A DNA stretch of 57,736 nucleotides from Bdellovibrionales bacterium (GTDB lineage: Bacteria > Bdellovibrionota > Bdellovibrionia > Bdellovibrionales > UBA1609). Under the pieces are notes generated by a model. The model saw nothing but the letters and a program-made list of their open reading frames with translations. It had not been told where the DNA came from and searched no databases. This document shows positions 8,348-15,791 of the stretch, piece after piece. The stretch's first letter is position 1, and every line of letters begins with the position of its first letter. The stretch covers positions 1-57,736 of the forward strand of contig JAHDIR010000016.1 in NCBI GenBank assembly GCA_020630675.1, written 5' to 3'. Made by a program: the position numbers and the translations under genes.

Positions 8348-8930
8348 GAAGTATATTTTATCAAAAAAATTAAATACTTAAAGTAAAGATCATTAAAGCT
8401 AGCCTTTCAGCAAAGCAATATATGTCTTATCTTTAACTTTCTTGTTAAATTTTATAGTGCCCTTTAGGCTTCCATTTTACAATTATATATGTTGGTAGAC
8501 TAAAGTACTACCATATTTATAAAATAAATTGTACTCGGTGCTATTCTAATTACGTGACAGGGGAATGAGTAAATTTAGCCTAAAACATTGTGAGTAAACT
8601 ATAGCAAAAGTTTAAAAATTAGTAGTTGTGAGGCATTAATGGCTAAGTTTTGGAGATATTAAGAATATACTTTAGCTAATTTTAGATAAAATTTATAAAA
8701 AAAAGCTCATAATTACTGTTAGATCACAAATATTTGATATTATTAGTAAAGAGTGTAAATCGGTGTGCAATGTGTTTTCTCTTTTGGGGTCTTTCTCGAT
8801 GATATTACATTATGTTCAAAAAGGTACTTTAGCTTCTGAGTACACCATATATGCTGAGGGACTAAAGGCATATAATCATTAAGGAAAGTGGATGCCCCCC
8901 CATATACTTTAAGTGAGTTAAAGTACTATT
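8348..8930. other. AT-rich intergenic region, no gene seen
   Basis: About 580 bases without a credible coding frame. It contains two short perfect hairpins: TGGTAG/CTACCA at 8493-8513, and TACTTTAA/TTAAAGTA at 8905-8925 just beyond the stop of the RHH-like gene. Neither has a clear T-run. The region marks the left edge of the recombinase-containing segment. Confidence 0.4.
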
Positions 8931-9149
8931 TTAATTCTTTCGACGTTTTAGTTCTTTAAAACCGATGACAAGAGCCTTTAGGAAGATATCTTTTTTACTA
9001 TATTTCTTTTCGTACTTATCAAGATCACCGTTATAAATATCTAAGATGTCAATGAGGTCATTCGAGAGATCTTCTTTCTGATCAGGATCTAACCTAAAGC
9101 CAAATAAAGGGTAATCATTTCCTGTTTTCTTTTTAGTCTTTTTTTTCAT
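8931..9149 (-). CDS. Small ribbon-helix-helix-like protein
   Basis: 72 residues with a lysine-rich start (MKKKTKKKTGN), then a possible beta ribbon FGFRLDPDQ, a helix (KEDLSNDLIDILDIYN) and a second helix (SKKDIFLKALVIGFKELKRR). The strand-helix-helix layout with xFRLDPDxKE is like CopG/Arc-type DNA-binding proteins, for example antitoxins or plasmid and element regulators. The middle insert is longer than in most. It is transcribed away from the serine recombinase gene, with a shared 123-bp promoter region that it may regulate. No toxin partner is visible beside it. Confidence 0.5.
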   Translation of the reverse strand: MKKKTKKKTGNDYPLFGFRLDPDQKEDLSNDLIDILDIYNGDLDKYEKKYSKKDIFLKALVIGFKELKRRKN

Positions 9150-9151
9150 AT

Positions 9152-9203
9152 TGATATAATCCTTAAAAAAAGAATATAAGTTATATATAAATTATGATAT
9201 AAT
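9152..9203. promoter_or_regulatory. Divergent promoter region with repeated TGATATAAT
   Basis: TGATATAAT occurs at 9152-9160 and 9195-9203. The second copy is an extended -10 box (TGnTATAAT) oriented toward the serine recombinase at 9273, leaving a leader of about 60 bases; no good -35 is seen. The DNA between the copies is AT-rich and partly palindromic. The repeated motif could be an operator for the RHH-like protein encoded on the other side. Confidence 0.4.
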
Positions 9204-9272
9204 ACTTAAATAGTAAAGGCATCTTGTATAAACTCCACTAATGAACTGAAAATAAGCTCTAGGAGGCTGTAT

Positions 9273-9875
9273 ATGAGACAGGTTGCAATATATGTAAGGT
9301 CGAGCACAAAGATGCAAGATAAAGGCCTAGATAGCCAGTATAGGGCTTTAGAAGCCTATTTGAAAGTTAATGATATATCTACAGATAAAGTAATTAAATT
9401 TGAAGATAAAGGTTACTCAGGTAAGAATACTAAACGTCCTGGTTTGAATGAATTATTTGAAATGGTAAGGAGTAACAAGGTTGAGTCAGTCATTTGCTAT
9501 TCTTTTAGCCGGATATCTAGGTCCATTAAAGACTTAATTGAAATCGTTGAAGAGTTAGAGGATCATAAGGTTAAGTTCCACTCATTATCTGAAAATGTAG
9601 ACACGTCTACTCCAATGGGCCGTTGCTTTCTAAATATAATTGCTAGCCTTAATCAAGCTGAAAGAGAAATACTTCAGGAGAGGACTAAGAATGGTTTACG
9701 AGCAGCTGTAGCAAGAGGTGTAAAACTAGGTAGGCCAAAAACAAGAAAATCAGAGCTGATTAGGGAGCTGAGAAGTAAAGGCTATAACTACAAAGAGATT
9801 GCTCGCTTGGCATCTTGTGGAGTTGGGACAGTATCTAGAGAATTAAATCAAAAATTTCCATTAAGTGTAGGCTAG
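9273..9875 (+). CDS. Serine recombinase (resolvase/invertase family)
   Basis: 200 residues. The catalytic domain begins IYVRSSTKMQ, where Ser11 is the expected nucleophile of the Y-x-R-x-S-T motif. It continues with YSGKNTKRPG, SRISRSIKDL and the long helix LNQAEREILQERTKNGL, all standard for small resolvase/invertase enzymes. The C-terminal 40 residues form a helix-turn-helix (IRELRSKGYNYKEIARLASCG). Length fits the resolvase/invertase group rather than large phage integrases. An excellent Shine-Dalgarno (CTAGGAGGCTGTAT-ATG) sets the start. It catalyses site-specific inversion or resolution; the target site is not identified. Confidence 0.92.
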   Translation: MRQVAIYVRSSTKMQDKGLDSQYRALEAYLKVNDISTDKVIKFEDKGYSGKNTKRPGLNELFEMVRSNKVESVICYSFSRISRSIKDLIEIVEELEDHKVKFHSLSENVDTSTPMGRCFLNIIASLNQAEREILQERTKNGLRAAVARGVKLGRPKTRKSELIRELRSKGYNYKEIARLASCGVGTVSRELNQKFPLSVG

Positions 9876-10019
9876 CTATTTTGGAAAGTTCCATAGACGA
9901 ATGTTTATGGAAATCAATTTTACATATTAATTTCATCAATTGACCCATCTTGCAGAATATTTCACCAGGAATACAAAACCACTAAATAAATTATATTTTA
10001 TAGGCGATGGATAAGTCAG

Positions 10020-10949
10020 ATGGAACTTAACTTTACAAAAATATTAAATGAAAAGCTTAGGGGAGTTAGCTGGCGTTTAACTGATAAGGGGAGAAAGTCA
10101 ATTGTATCGGCAAAGCCTTTGGAGCAATATTTGGCTGAGAGAATTAATTCTAAAAAGAAAGTAATTGATGACTTAAATAAACTTAGTGTCGAGGATGGGT
10201 ACAGGCAAATAATTGGACCTTTAGGTCAACTTCCTGGAGCTTATGAGAAGTTAGCAAGTTCGCATGATGAGTTGGGTTGGCTTGAAGAGGATGGGATTTC
10301 ATCGGAATATGGTTTAAGTGATGTTAACGATTCTGGTTTTGCTACAGAGATTGATAAGACTAAATGTAAAGAACTGCAAGCTGTAGTGAGAAGAGATAAT
10401 CAACTTTGGTATGATAAAGACATCTTTAATAAGTTTGATAATGCAGGGAAAGTGTTGATTCAATTGCATGAAGAAATTTATCATTGGGGAAAATGGCAGG
10501 ATGAGATCTCGAGGTTTTCTAGGTATCATTTGACCTCAGTTAAAACTCGCCGCTTAATCTTAAAATTAATTGATGATAATATTCCAGTAAACACTTTAAA
10601 TACACATCTTAAAAAACTAAATTTTTCAGTATTTTATAGGACTGATAGGTTTAATATACCGACCTCGCTGGGTTACTGTATGACCTCAAAGTCTTGTAAA
10701 GATGAAAAGCAGGTACTTTTAGATGCTGTTAATAGAATTCAGGGTGATTTTAAGTTGGGCTTGATAAACTTTTTTTCAGAAAGGTATATTCAGGATCACA
10801 CAGACCAACCTCAATTAGAGTTAAGGTATAATTACCCTGAGAAGTTAAGTAATATGATTGGCTTTGTATTTCAGAGCCATCCGGACTACGTGAGAGTATT
10901 TAGGGAGTTATTAAATAATTTTGACCCTGAGACTAGTTGTAACTACTAA
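10020..10949 (+). CDS. Cytoplasmic protein of unknown function, possible cargo gene
   Basis: 309 residues, no signal peptide or membrane segment. The only motif-like feature is LHEEIYHWG at 149-157: His150, Glu151 and His155 form H-E-x-x-x-H, one residue longer than the HExxH of zinc metallopeptidases, so peptidase activity is possible but unproven. The start has no strong Shine-Dalgarno. The gap from the recombinase (9876-10019) holds a 7-bp hairpin TTCCATA/TATGGAA. Position between a serine recombinase and an XRE regulator suggests a mobile-element passenger. Confidence 0.65.
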   Translation: MELNFTKILNEKLRGVSWRLTDKGRKSIVSAKPLEQYLAERINSKKKVIDDLNKLSVEDGYRQIIGPLGQLPGAYEKLASSHDELGWLEEDGISSEYGLSDVNDSGFATEIDKTKCKELQAVVRRDNQLWYDKDIFNKFDNAGKVLIQLHEEIYHWGKWQDEISRFSRYHLTSVKTRRLILKLIDDNIPVNTLNTHLKKLNFSVFYRTDRFNIPTSLGYCMTSKSCKDEKQVLLDAVNRIQGDFKLGLINFFSERYIQDHTDQPQLELRYNYPEKLSNMIGFVFQSHPDYVRVFRELLNNFDPETSCNY

Positions 10950-10973
10950 AGGTGCTTGTAGAAGAGTTTTCTC

Positions 10974-11321
10974 CTAACTTTTCAAAACCTGCTCAATCAT
11001 AGTTCTGATCATTTGCATCTGAGTTTTGTTAAGTTTAGGGAGAAGCTCAGTGATAACTTCTTGATCTGTGCTTTTAGCAGTCCACCTTCGACATCGTTCT
11101 TTAAATGCTTTTTCAGAATAACCACCATATATCTTTAAAAATGCCTTAAGTGCCCTTCCTTTTGGTGGATTTTCTCTGCCATTTTCAATTTGGCTTATAT
11201 AAGAGTCAGAATAGCCCATTAAGGCTCCTGCTGCTCTCATTGATAGTTTGGCCTTAGTTCTGAGCTCTCTCAGTATAGAGGCTTCTGGGCTTAATATGAT
11301 CTTATTGGTTCTACGAGACAT
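10974..11321 (-). CDS. XRE-family helix-turn-helix transcriptional regulator
   Basis: 115 residues from the chosen ATG (MSRRTNKIILSPEAS). The HTH is plain: ILRELRTKAKLSMRAAGALMG, then YSDSYISQIENGRENPP, the classic XRE/Cro recognition-helix pattern. The open frame runs upstream through the intergenic DNA into the 3' end of the tmRNA gene, so the long frame is not real. An alternative start is the ATG at 11372 (MTKHVVIF), just past the TGTCCAA repeats. Neither has a clear Shine-Dalgarno. The C-terminal 50 residues are predicted helical. It is the last gene before ssrA and probably regulates the neighbouring element or itself. Confidence 0.8.
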   Translation of the reverse strand: MSRRTNKIILSPEASILRELRTKAKLSMRAAGALMGYSDSYISQIENGRENPPKGRALKAFLKIYGGYSEKAFKERCRRWTAKSTDQEVITELLPKLNKTQMQMIRTMIEQVLKS

Positions 11322-11380
11322 AACTAGTAATTTAATGCCATCGACCTTAAAAATCACTACATGCTTAGTCATGAAAGCTT

Positions 11381-11416
11381 TGTCCAATATCCTGTCCAAT
11401 ACTTTGTCCAACAAGC
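11381..11416 (-). repeat. Three tandem 12-bp repeats (TGTCCAA core) upstream of the XRE gene
   Basis: TGTCCAATATCC, TGTCCAATACTT and TGTCCAACAAGC lie end to end at 11381, 11393 and 11405, with an invariant seven-base core. In the gene's direction the core reads TTGGACA. The phasing (just over one helical turn) and position immediately upstream of the regulator's possible starts suggest an autoregulatory operator array. If the frame is coding here, the repeat would instead give LDKV-LDRI-LDKA. Confidence 0.5.
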
Positions 11417-11564
11417 TATGGGATAATATAGGGTAATTCAGGAAACCAAGTAGGAGTATAAAAATACTTAATATACCAATATCACTAAATAAAATTAATA
11501 TTTGGGAAAAGAAATTAAGAAAAGTGATAATCTGGTAAGTTATTGAAATTAGGTGTGGGGAAAA

Positions 11565-11915
11565 TGGTGGAGGCGGCGGGAGTTGAACCCGCGTCCGCAA
11601 GAAATCCACTTTAAGGCGCTACATGCTTAGTCTGTGTTTTTAGGCGATATAAAAACCTCCACAAACAAAGTTTTTTAAATCCCTCCCTCAATAAATTTAA
11701 ATGTTAAACCTTGAAGAAATCAATTCAACATCGAGAGATCTAAGGTGACGACTTACCAAGCCCGATCTCACGGCAAGGTTTGTCGTAGCGGCACTTAGGC
11801 TGCTAAAGCATATTCGCTATCAGCAAATATAAAGTTGCCCGTTTTTAACGAGGCCCTCGGGCGCCCCGGCATGCTCCTTAAGCTTCATGACCCACGTCGA
11901 AGCCATTTCGCCCCC
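11565..11915 (-). ncRNA. ssrA: Transfer-messenger RNA (tmRNA)
   Basis: The 5' end (11915 downwards) begins GGGGGCGAAATGGCTTCGAC, close to the conserved tmRNA start. The 3' end, upstream of 11565, gives GGGTTCAACTCCCG (T arm), then CGCCTCCACCA. GGGGGCG pairs with CGCCTCC as a seven-base acceptor stem with one G-U, and CCA is encoded. A tag reading frame ends in ALAA-stop as expected. tmRNA rescues stalled ribosomes and marks nascent proteins for degradation with SmpB. The 3' end faces the recombinase/XRE segment, a known preferred site for integrating elements. Confidence 0.95.
11795..11839 (-). other. tmRNA-encoded proteolysis tag
   Basis: Reading in the minus direction from GGC at 11839 gives GNFIFADSEYALAA and TAA (11797-11795). 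The ALAA end matches ClpXP-recognised tags. The resume codon is inferred from the preceding GTTAAAAACG context and tag lengths in other bacteria, so the first residue could be one codon off. Confidence 0.7.
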
Positions 11916-11925
11916 AATTTTCAAA

Positions 11926-12269
11926 GAACTTTTCCCTAATTTTTTTTTAAAAAAATTAAAGGAGATAAATTAGTATCATGGTTGTCTTATAAAAAGCTAT
12001 AAACATTTTCAAGAATCAACAGCTGGCTTTCAAGTAACTTGAATTCTTCTAAAAATAAAATGGGCCTTTGTTTTGAAAAAGAGATGTGACTATCTCAAAC
12101 AGTAATTTCTTCTCCAGGCCGTTTTTGACCCGAAATTAAGTATTTTTAAGGTAAATCAGTCACTTAATGATGTTACTTTGAATGAAATCAATATTTTTTC
12201 AATAAATACTATAGAGAATGGCCCATGTTTTTTAAAATCAACAGTCATTTATGCCACAAGGAGAACTCT
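11926..12269. other. Intergenic region between ssrA and the DUF885 gene
   Basis: No coding frame is convincing; an ATG at 12225 is in frame with the next gene but lacks a Shine-Dalgarno. The palindromic AATTTTTTTTTAAAAAAATT near 11939-11958 and general AT-richness are all I see. It must contain the divergent promoters for ssrA (leftward) and the DUF885 gene (rightward), but no box is clear enough to place. Confidence 0.35.
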
Positions 12270-14105
12270 ATGACCCCTTATTTTCAACGCTTAACTCTTT
12301 TTGTTTTTACCTTATTACTTTCTACATCTTGCTCTCATTTTTCTAAAAAAAGTTACACACCTGAGCAAATAAAAGCAGAGAGCGCTAAGTTAAACGCATT
12401 TTTTGCAAACTCATTTGATAAATCTGTCCAGCGCTATCCTACTTTTATAACTTATCTTGGTGGGCGAGAAAGATATGATGAATTAAATGATATTAGTTAT
12501 GAGTATGCAAAAAAAGATTTAGAGTTCACTCGTCAAGATTTGAAAACACTAGCAACGTTTAACTTTGATGCCCTCGATGAGCAAAGCCAGTTGAGCTATC
12601 GTCTCTTCAAAAAAAATGCGCAAAGAGAAATTGAAGAATTCAAATATTTTTATCATGGTTACTTTGTTTCTCAGATGTTTGGTCATCATTCACGCCTGCC
12701 TAGTTTCATGATAAATATGCATCAAATAGCCAATGAAACTGAAGCTCAGGCTTATGTTTCAAGGTTAAATGCTTTTAACCACAGTTTTAATCAGTTGATC
12801 GTAAATTTAAAAGAACAAGAAAAACGAGGCATTAAAATGCCTAATTTTTCTTTTGATAAAGTCATAAGAGATTCGCAAAATATTATATCTGGATACCCCT
12901 TCGAGTCGGTGAAAACTAAAAGTACACTTTATAGCGATTTTTCTACAAAAATAGAAAAGTTAAAACTATCTAAAAAGAAAAAACAAGAAATGTTAAAAGA
13001 AGCTGAGCGGGCTTTGTTGGTTTCTGTAAAGCCTGCCTACACTAAACTTATTCAACACCTAACAGCTTTAAAGAAAAGAAGCCCTGAAAACTTAGGAGCT
13101 TGGGCTCACCCTGACGGGGAAAGCTATTACAAAGATCGTTTATCTAAAATGACGACAACAACAATGTCTGCGCCAGAGATTCATAAAGTTGGTTTGAAGG
13201 AGGTGGCAAGAATTCAAACAGAGATGAAAAAAATTATGAAAACAGTTGGCTTTAAGGGGAGTTTGCAAGATTTTTTCCGCTTTATCAAAGAAGACCAACA
13301 GTTTTACTATCAAAACACAAAGGCTGGGCGAGCTGCTTATTTGCAGAAAACAAATGAGCTGATTGCTAATATGAAGTCAAAGTTAGACACCTTATTTATT
13401 ACAAAACCAAAAGCAAAAATTAAAGTGAGGCCTGTAGAGGCTTTTCGTGAAAAGTCGGCGGGAATGGCTTTTTACCAAGGCCCAGCGTTAGATGGTTCAC
13501 GCCCAGGAATTTATTATGTAAATTTACATGATATGAAAGGTGTAGCTAAATATGAAATGGAAGCTTTAGCCTATCATGAAGCTATTCCAGGGCACCATAT
13601 GCAAATTTCAATGGCTATGGAAATTCAAAATTTACCTAAGTTTAGAAAGCTAGCGCGCTACACAGCTTATACCGAAGGGTGGGGGCTTTATTCTGAGTTA
13701 ATTCCAAAAGAGATAGGCTTTTATCAAGACCCTTACTCTGATTTTGGTCGTTTAAGTATGGAAATTTGGAGGGCTTGTCGTCTTGTCGTAGATACAGGTA
13801 TTCATCATTACAAATGGTCGCGAGAAAAAGCTATAGATTACCTTATGGCCAACTCGCCGAGCTCTAGAGAGACAAGTGCGAAAGGAATTGAGCGTTATTT
13901 TGTTATGCCTGGGCAGGCAACATCCTACAAAATTGGGCAGCTTAAAATTCTTGAACTGCGAGAAAAAGCAAAGGCTAGATTGGGGCCCCAATTTGATATC
14001 AGAGAGTTTCATGATGAGGTGCTAGGGCAGGGGGGCATACCTCTTGATGTGCTTGAAAATAAAATTATGTCTTATGTTTCTAAGAAAAAAAGTGGCCAGC
14101 TTTAA
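12270..14105 (+). CDS. DUF885-family lipoprotein, putative zinc metallopeptidase
   Basis: 611 residues from the ATG at 12270, which follows AAGGAG; an in-frame ATG at 12225 would bury the signal peptide. The start MTPYFQRLTLFVFTLLLSTSC is a lipoprotein signal with lipid-modified Cys21, although Ser at -3 is not ideal. HEAIPGHHMQ at residues 436-445 is the DUF885 hallmark (HExxPGHH), with TEGWGLYSE shortly after; these form the metal site in this carboxypeptidase-like family. Length about 600 is normal. Probably an envelope-anchored peptidase; substrate unknown. Confidence 0.85.
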   Translation: MTPYFQRLTLFVFTLLLSTSCSHFSKKSYTPEQIKAESAKLNAFFANSFDKSVQRYPTFITYLGGRERYDELNDISYEYAKKDLEFTRQDLKTLATFNFDALDEQSQLSYRLFKKNAQREIEEFKYFYHGYFVSQMFGHHSRLPSFMINMHQIANETEAQAYVSRLNAFNHSFNQLIVNLKEQEKRGIKMPNFSFDKVIRDSQNIISGYPFESVKTKSTLYSDFSTKIEKLKLSKKKKQEMLKEAERALLVSVKPAYTKLIQHLTALKKRSPENLGAWAHPDGESYYKDRLSKMTTTTMSAPEIHKVGLKEVARIQTEMKKIMKTVGFKGSLQDFFRFIKEDQQFYYQNTKAGRAAYLQKTNELIANMKSKLDTLFITKPKAKIKVRPVEAFREKSAGMAFYQGPALDGSRPGIYYVNLHDMKGVAKYEMEALAYHEAIPGHHMQISMAMEIQNLPKFRKLARYTAYTEGWGLYSELIPKEIGFYQDPYSDFGRLSMEIWRACRLVVDTGIHHYKWSREKAIDYLMANSPSSRETSAKGIERYFVMPGQATSYKIGQLKILELREKAKARLGPQFDIREFHDEVLGQGGIPLDVLENKIMSYVSKKKSGQL

Positions 14106-14395
14106 CAGGCAACTGGCCTAAGGCTTTTGAAGTTTTGGGCCCCATTAATTAAAAAATAGAATTCTAAACTATAAAAATTTAGGGCCGCTCATTGTAAATT
14201 TAAGTAACAATTTGGGCCTGACTAAGTAAAAATTACTTATTGCGTAAAAGACACGCTAGCAATAATTCCTGCTGAAAGAGCCATAGATTCCTTCTGCTTA
14301 AAATTTAACATAAATTTAAGGACAAGATAAGTTGGTCTACGTTTTGCTTAAGTAATAAGTATCGTTGTACGTTGGTTGGAGTTGTATGTAAGTTG
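14106..14395. other. Intergenic region upstream of the structured RNA candidate
   Basis: No gene seen. The DUF885 stop is overlapped by GGCCAG/CTGGCC (14094-14099 with 14113-14118) and followed by TAAGTAA/TTACTTA (14223-14239), neither with a good T-run. A promoter for the RNA candidate would lie in the last 60 bases; I cannot name a convincing -35/-10 pair. Confidence 0.3.
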
Positions 14396-14527
14396 AGCTT
14401 TTTTGATCTTAGTGATGGGTAAATAGTCTTTCTTCCCCCTCCCCCCCTGAAAGTTTATTAAGAGCCGATAGGTTCTTTCTCACCCATCGCTAAGGTCGAA
14501 AAGCTGTTTTTTTAAGCAGCTTTTCTT
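14396..14527 (+). ncRNA. Candidate structured RNA: long stem followed by a competing terminator hairpin
   Basis: 14396-14420 pairs with 14482-14505 over 24 base pairs with one bulged U. Three pairs are G-U when read on the plus strand and would be A-C mismatches on the minus strand, which points to plus-strand RNA. The loop has a small hairpin (AGAGCC-GATA-GGTTCT, 14461-14476) and a C-rich run (TTCCCCCTCCCCCC). A second hairpin, 14499-14509 with 14514-14524 and a four-T loop, is followed by CTTTGT and looks like a terminator. Its left arm shares 14499-14505 with the long stem's right arm, so the two structures compete. It could also terminate the minus-strand gene at 14549. Confidence 0.5.
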
Positions 14528-14548
14528 TGTATGGGGAACCTTTCTTTT

Positions 14549-15466
14549 TTAAGACTTATTTGTGACAGGAAACAGCTGAATATTTAGCTGAAAAACTTTA
14601 TCTCCCTTAGAAATCTCTCTTTTTACCGAAATATCCTTATAGATTCTCTTTTTTAGCTGTCGTAGCTCAAATTTTACTTTTTCAAACTCACGCTCAGTGA
14701 GTGAGAGGGTGATAGCACCAAACTCACGCTCGCTGGGAAGGTCTTGGTACAGAGACTCTAAGCCTAAATATATAAGCTCGGACTGTAGCTTTCTTACAAG
14801 CTCTACGGGGATAGACTCACCATTGGGGCCACCCACCATTAACGCTCGCCCTTTTCTAACGGCTCCTGTTTCAGAGTCTCGAACCAGCTCACCTGTGCTA
14901 AATAAGCGATCTAAAGCTTTTTTAATTTCCTCTTGATTAGCTCTTCCTTTCATAGTTTGCATAAGAGAGCCAAGTTCAAAGTTCACATCTTTTTGGTCAG
15001 CTAATGTATATAAAACCCATGTCACCCAATTAGGAACGGCCTCTAAAGCTTGAGTATTAATGGTTCCGTTGCGCATTTGTTTATGCATTCTGAATTCACT
15101 CAATTTTTTCAAGCGTTGGTTTCGATCGAGAGGATCTTTGGCCTGGCAATACTGAACTAAGCACTTAAACTCATCAGTTTCCTCTTTGGATAGTTGAAGG
15201 GCTTTAGAAAACTTTAAAACCATTTCGTTGGAGAGGTTTCTTTTTCCCTCAATAATCAGCTTTAAATAATTAGGTGATTTAATGTTGGCCGAGGCGCTAA
15301 ACATGGAGTAGGTGTAAGGACGCAATTCACCAGCCGATTCCGCCTTTTTAAATTCAAAGTAGTCTCCAAGAAACTGTCGGTAGTCGGTGTAAGTCCCTAA
15401 TACAGGCTTTTCGATGGCATTTGTGGCGGACTGCTGTGGCTTTGTTTCATTAGTAATTGTTTCCAA
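14549..15466 (-). CDS. TIGR02147-family protein, probable regulator
   Basis: 305 residues. The region YTDYRQFLGDYFEFKK followed by YTYSMFSASANIKSPNYLKLI, GKRNLS and ALQLSKEETDEF is the signature of TIGR02147 (DUF4423-like) proteins, a family expanded in Bdellovibrio and Fibrobacter. The N-terminal part resembles an HTH, so a regulatory role is assumed, but function is not established. The start is TTG at 15466: GGAGGG lies five bases upstream and no ATG nearby fits. A hairpin pair just beyond its stop (14499-14524) may terminate it. It faces the large lipoprotein gene in the same direction, but a terminator separates them. Confidence 0.85.
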   Translation of the reverse strand: METITNETKPQQSATNAIEKPVLGTYTDYRQFLGDYFEFKKAESAGELRPYTYSMFSASANIKSPNYLKLIIEGKRNLSNEMVLKFSKALQLSKEETDEFKCLVQYCQAKDPLDRNQRLKKLSEFRMHKQMRNGTINTQALEAVPNWVTWVLYTLADQKDVNFELGSLMQTMKGRANQEEIKKALDRLFSTGELVRDSETGAVRKGRALMVGGPNGESIPVELVRKLQSELIYLGLESLYQDLPSEREFGAITLSLTEREFEKVKFELRQLKKRIYKDISVKREISKGDKVFQLNIQLFPVTNKS

Positions 15467-15791
15467 TTAAACCCTCCCATGGTCACTAGGGTTGCTTTTT
15501 ATACCTGCTGAAACCACAACAACCCCCAGTTATTCTGGATTAAACTATCGATATTGTTAATAAAATAATTAACTTAACGCAGCCCTTAAGCTGTTTCGGG
15601 GCAAATATTGCTATATAAAAAAGCTTTATAAAGGGTTTTTAGCCATGAAATGTAAATTGTGGATGGAAAAAAAATGCGAAAAAGAGGTCTTATCTTAAGT
15701 AGGGAAGAGTAATGGTAAAAAAACAACCCCGACAGTATTGGTGGTCTTGCCGGGGTCATTAGGGGGAACTTATATAAATTAAAATACTTTA
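15467..15791. other. Intergenic region between the TIGR02147 and lipoprotein genes
   Basis: About 325 bases with no coding frame. It holds the terminator at 15717-15756 for the lipoprotein gene and, nearer 15467, presumably the promoter of the TIGR02147 gene. No other structure noted. Confidence 0.4.
15717..15756 (-). terminator. Rho-independent terminator for the large lipoprotein gene
   Basis: In the minus direction CGGGGT's complement pairs ACCCCG (15726-15731) with CGGGGT (15751-15756), a GC-rich stem extended by one further pair after a mismatch, then TTG and seven T (15723-15717). It lies 36 bases after the stop at 15792. Confidence 0.75.

Noticed and set aside
11322-11609. N-terminal extension of the XRE gene into ssrA
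   Set aside because: It translates the tmRNA 3' end and intergenic DNA (for example QLPPPPP from the T-arm and acceptor stem), so it is not a real protein start.
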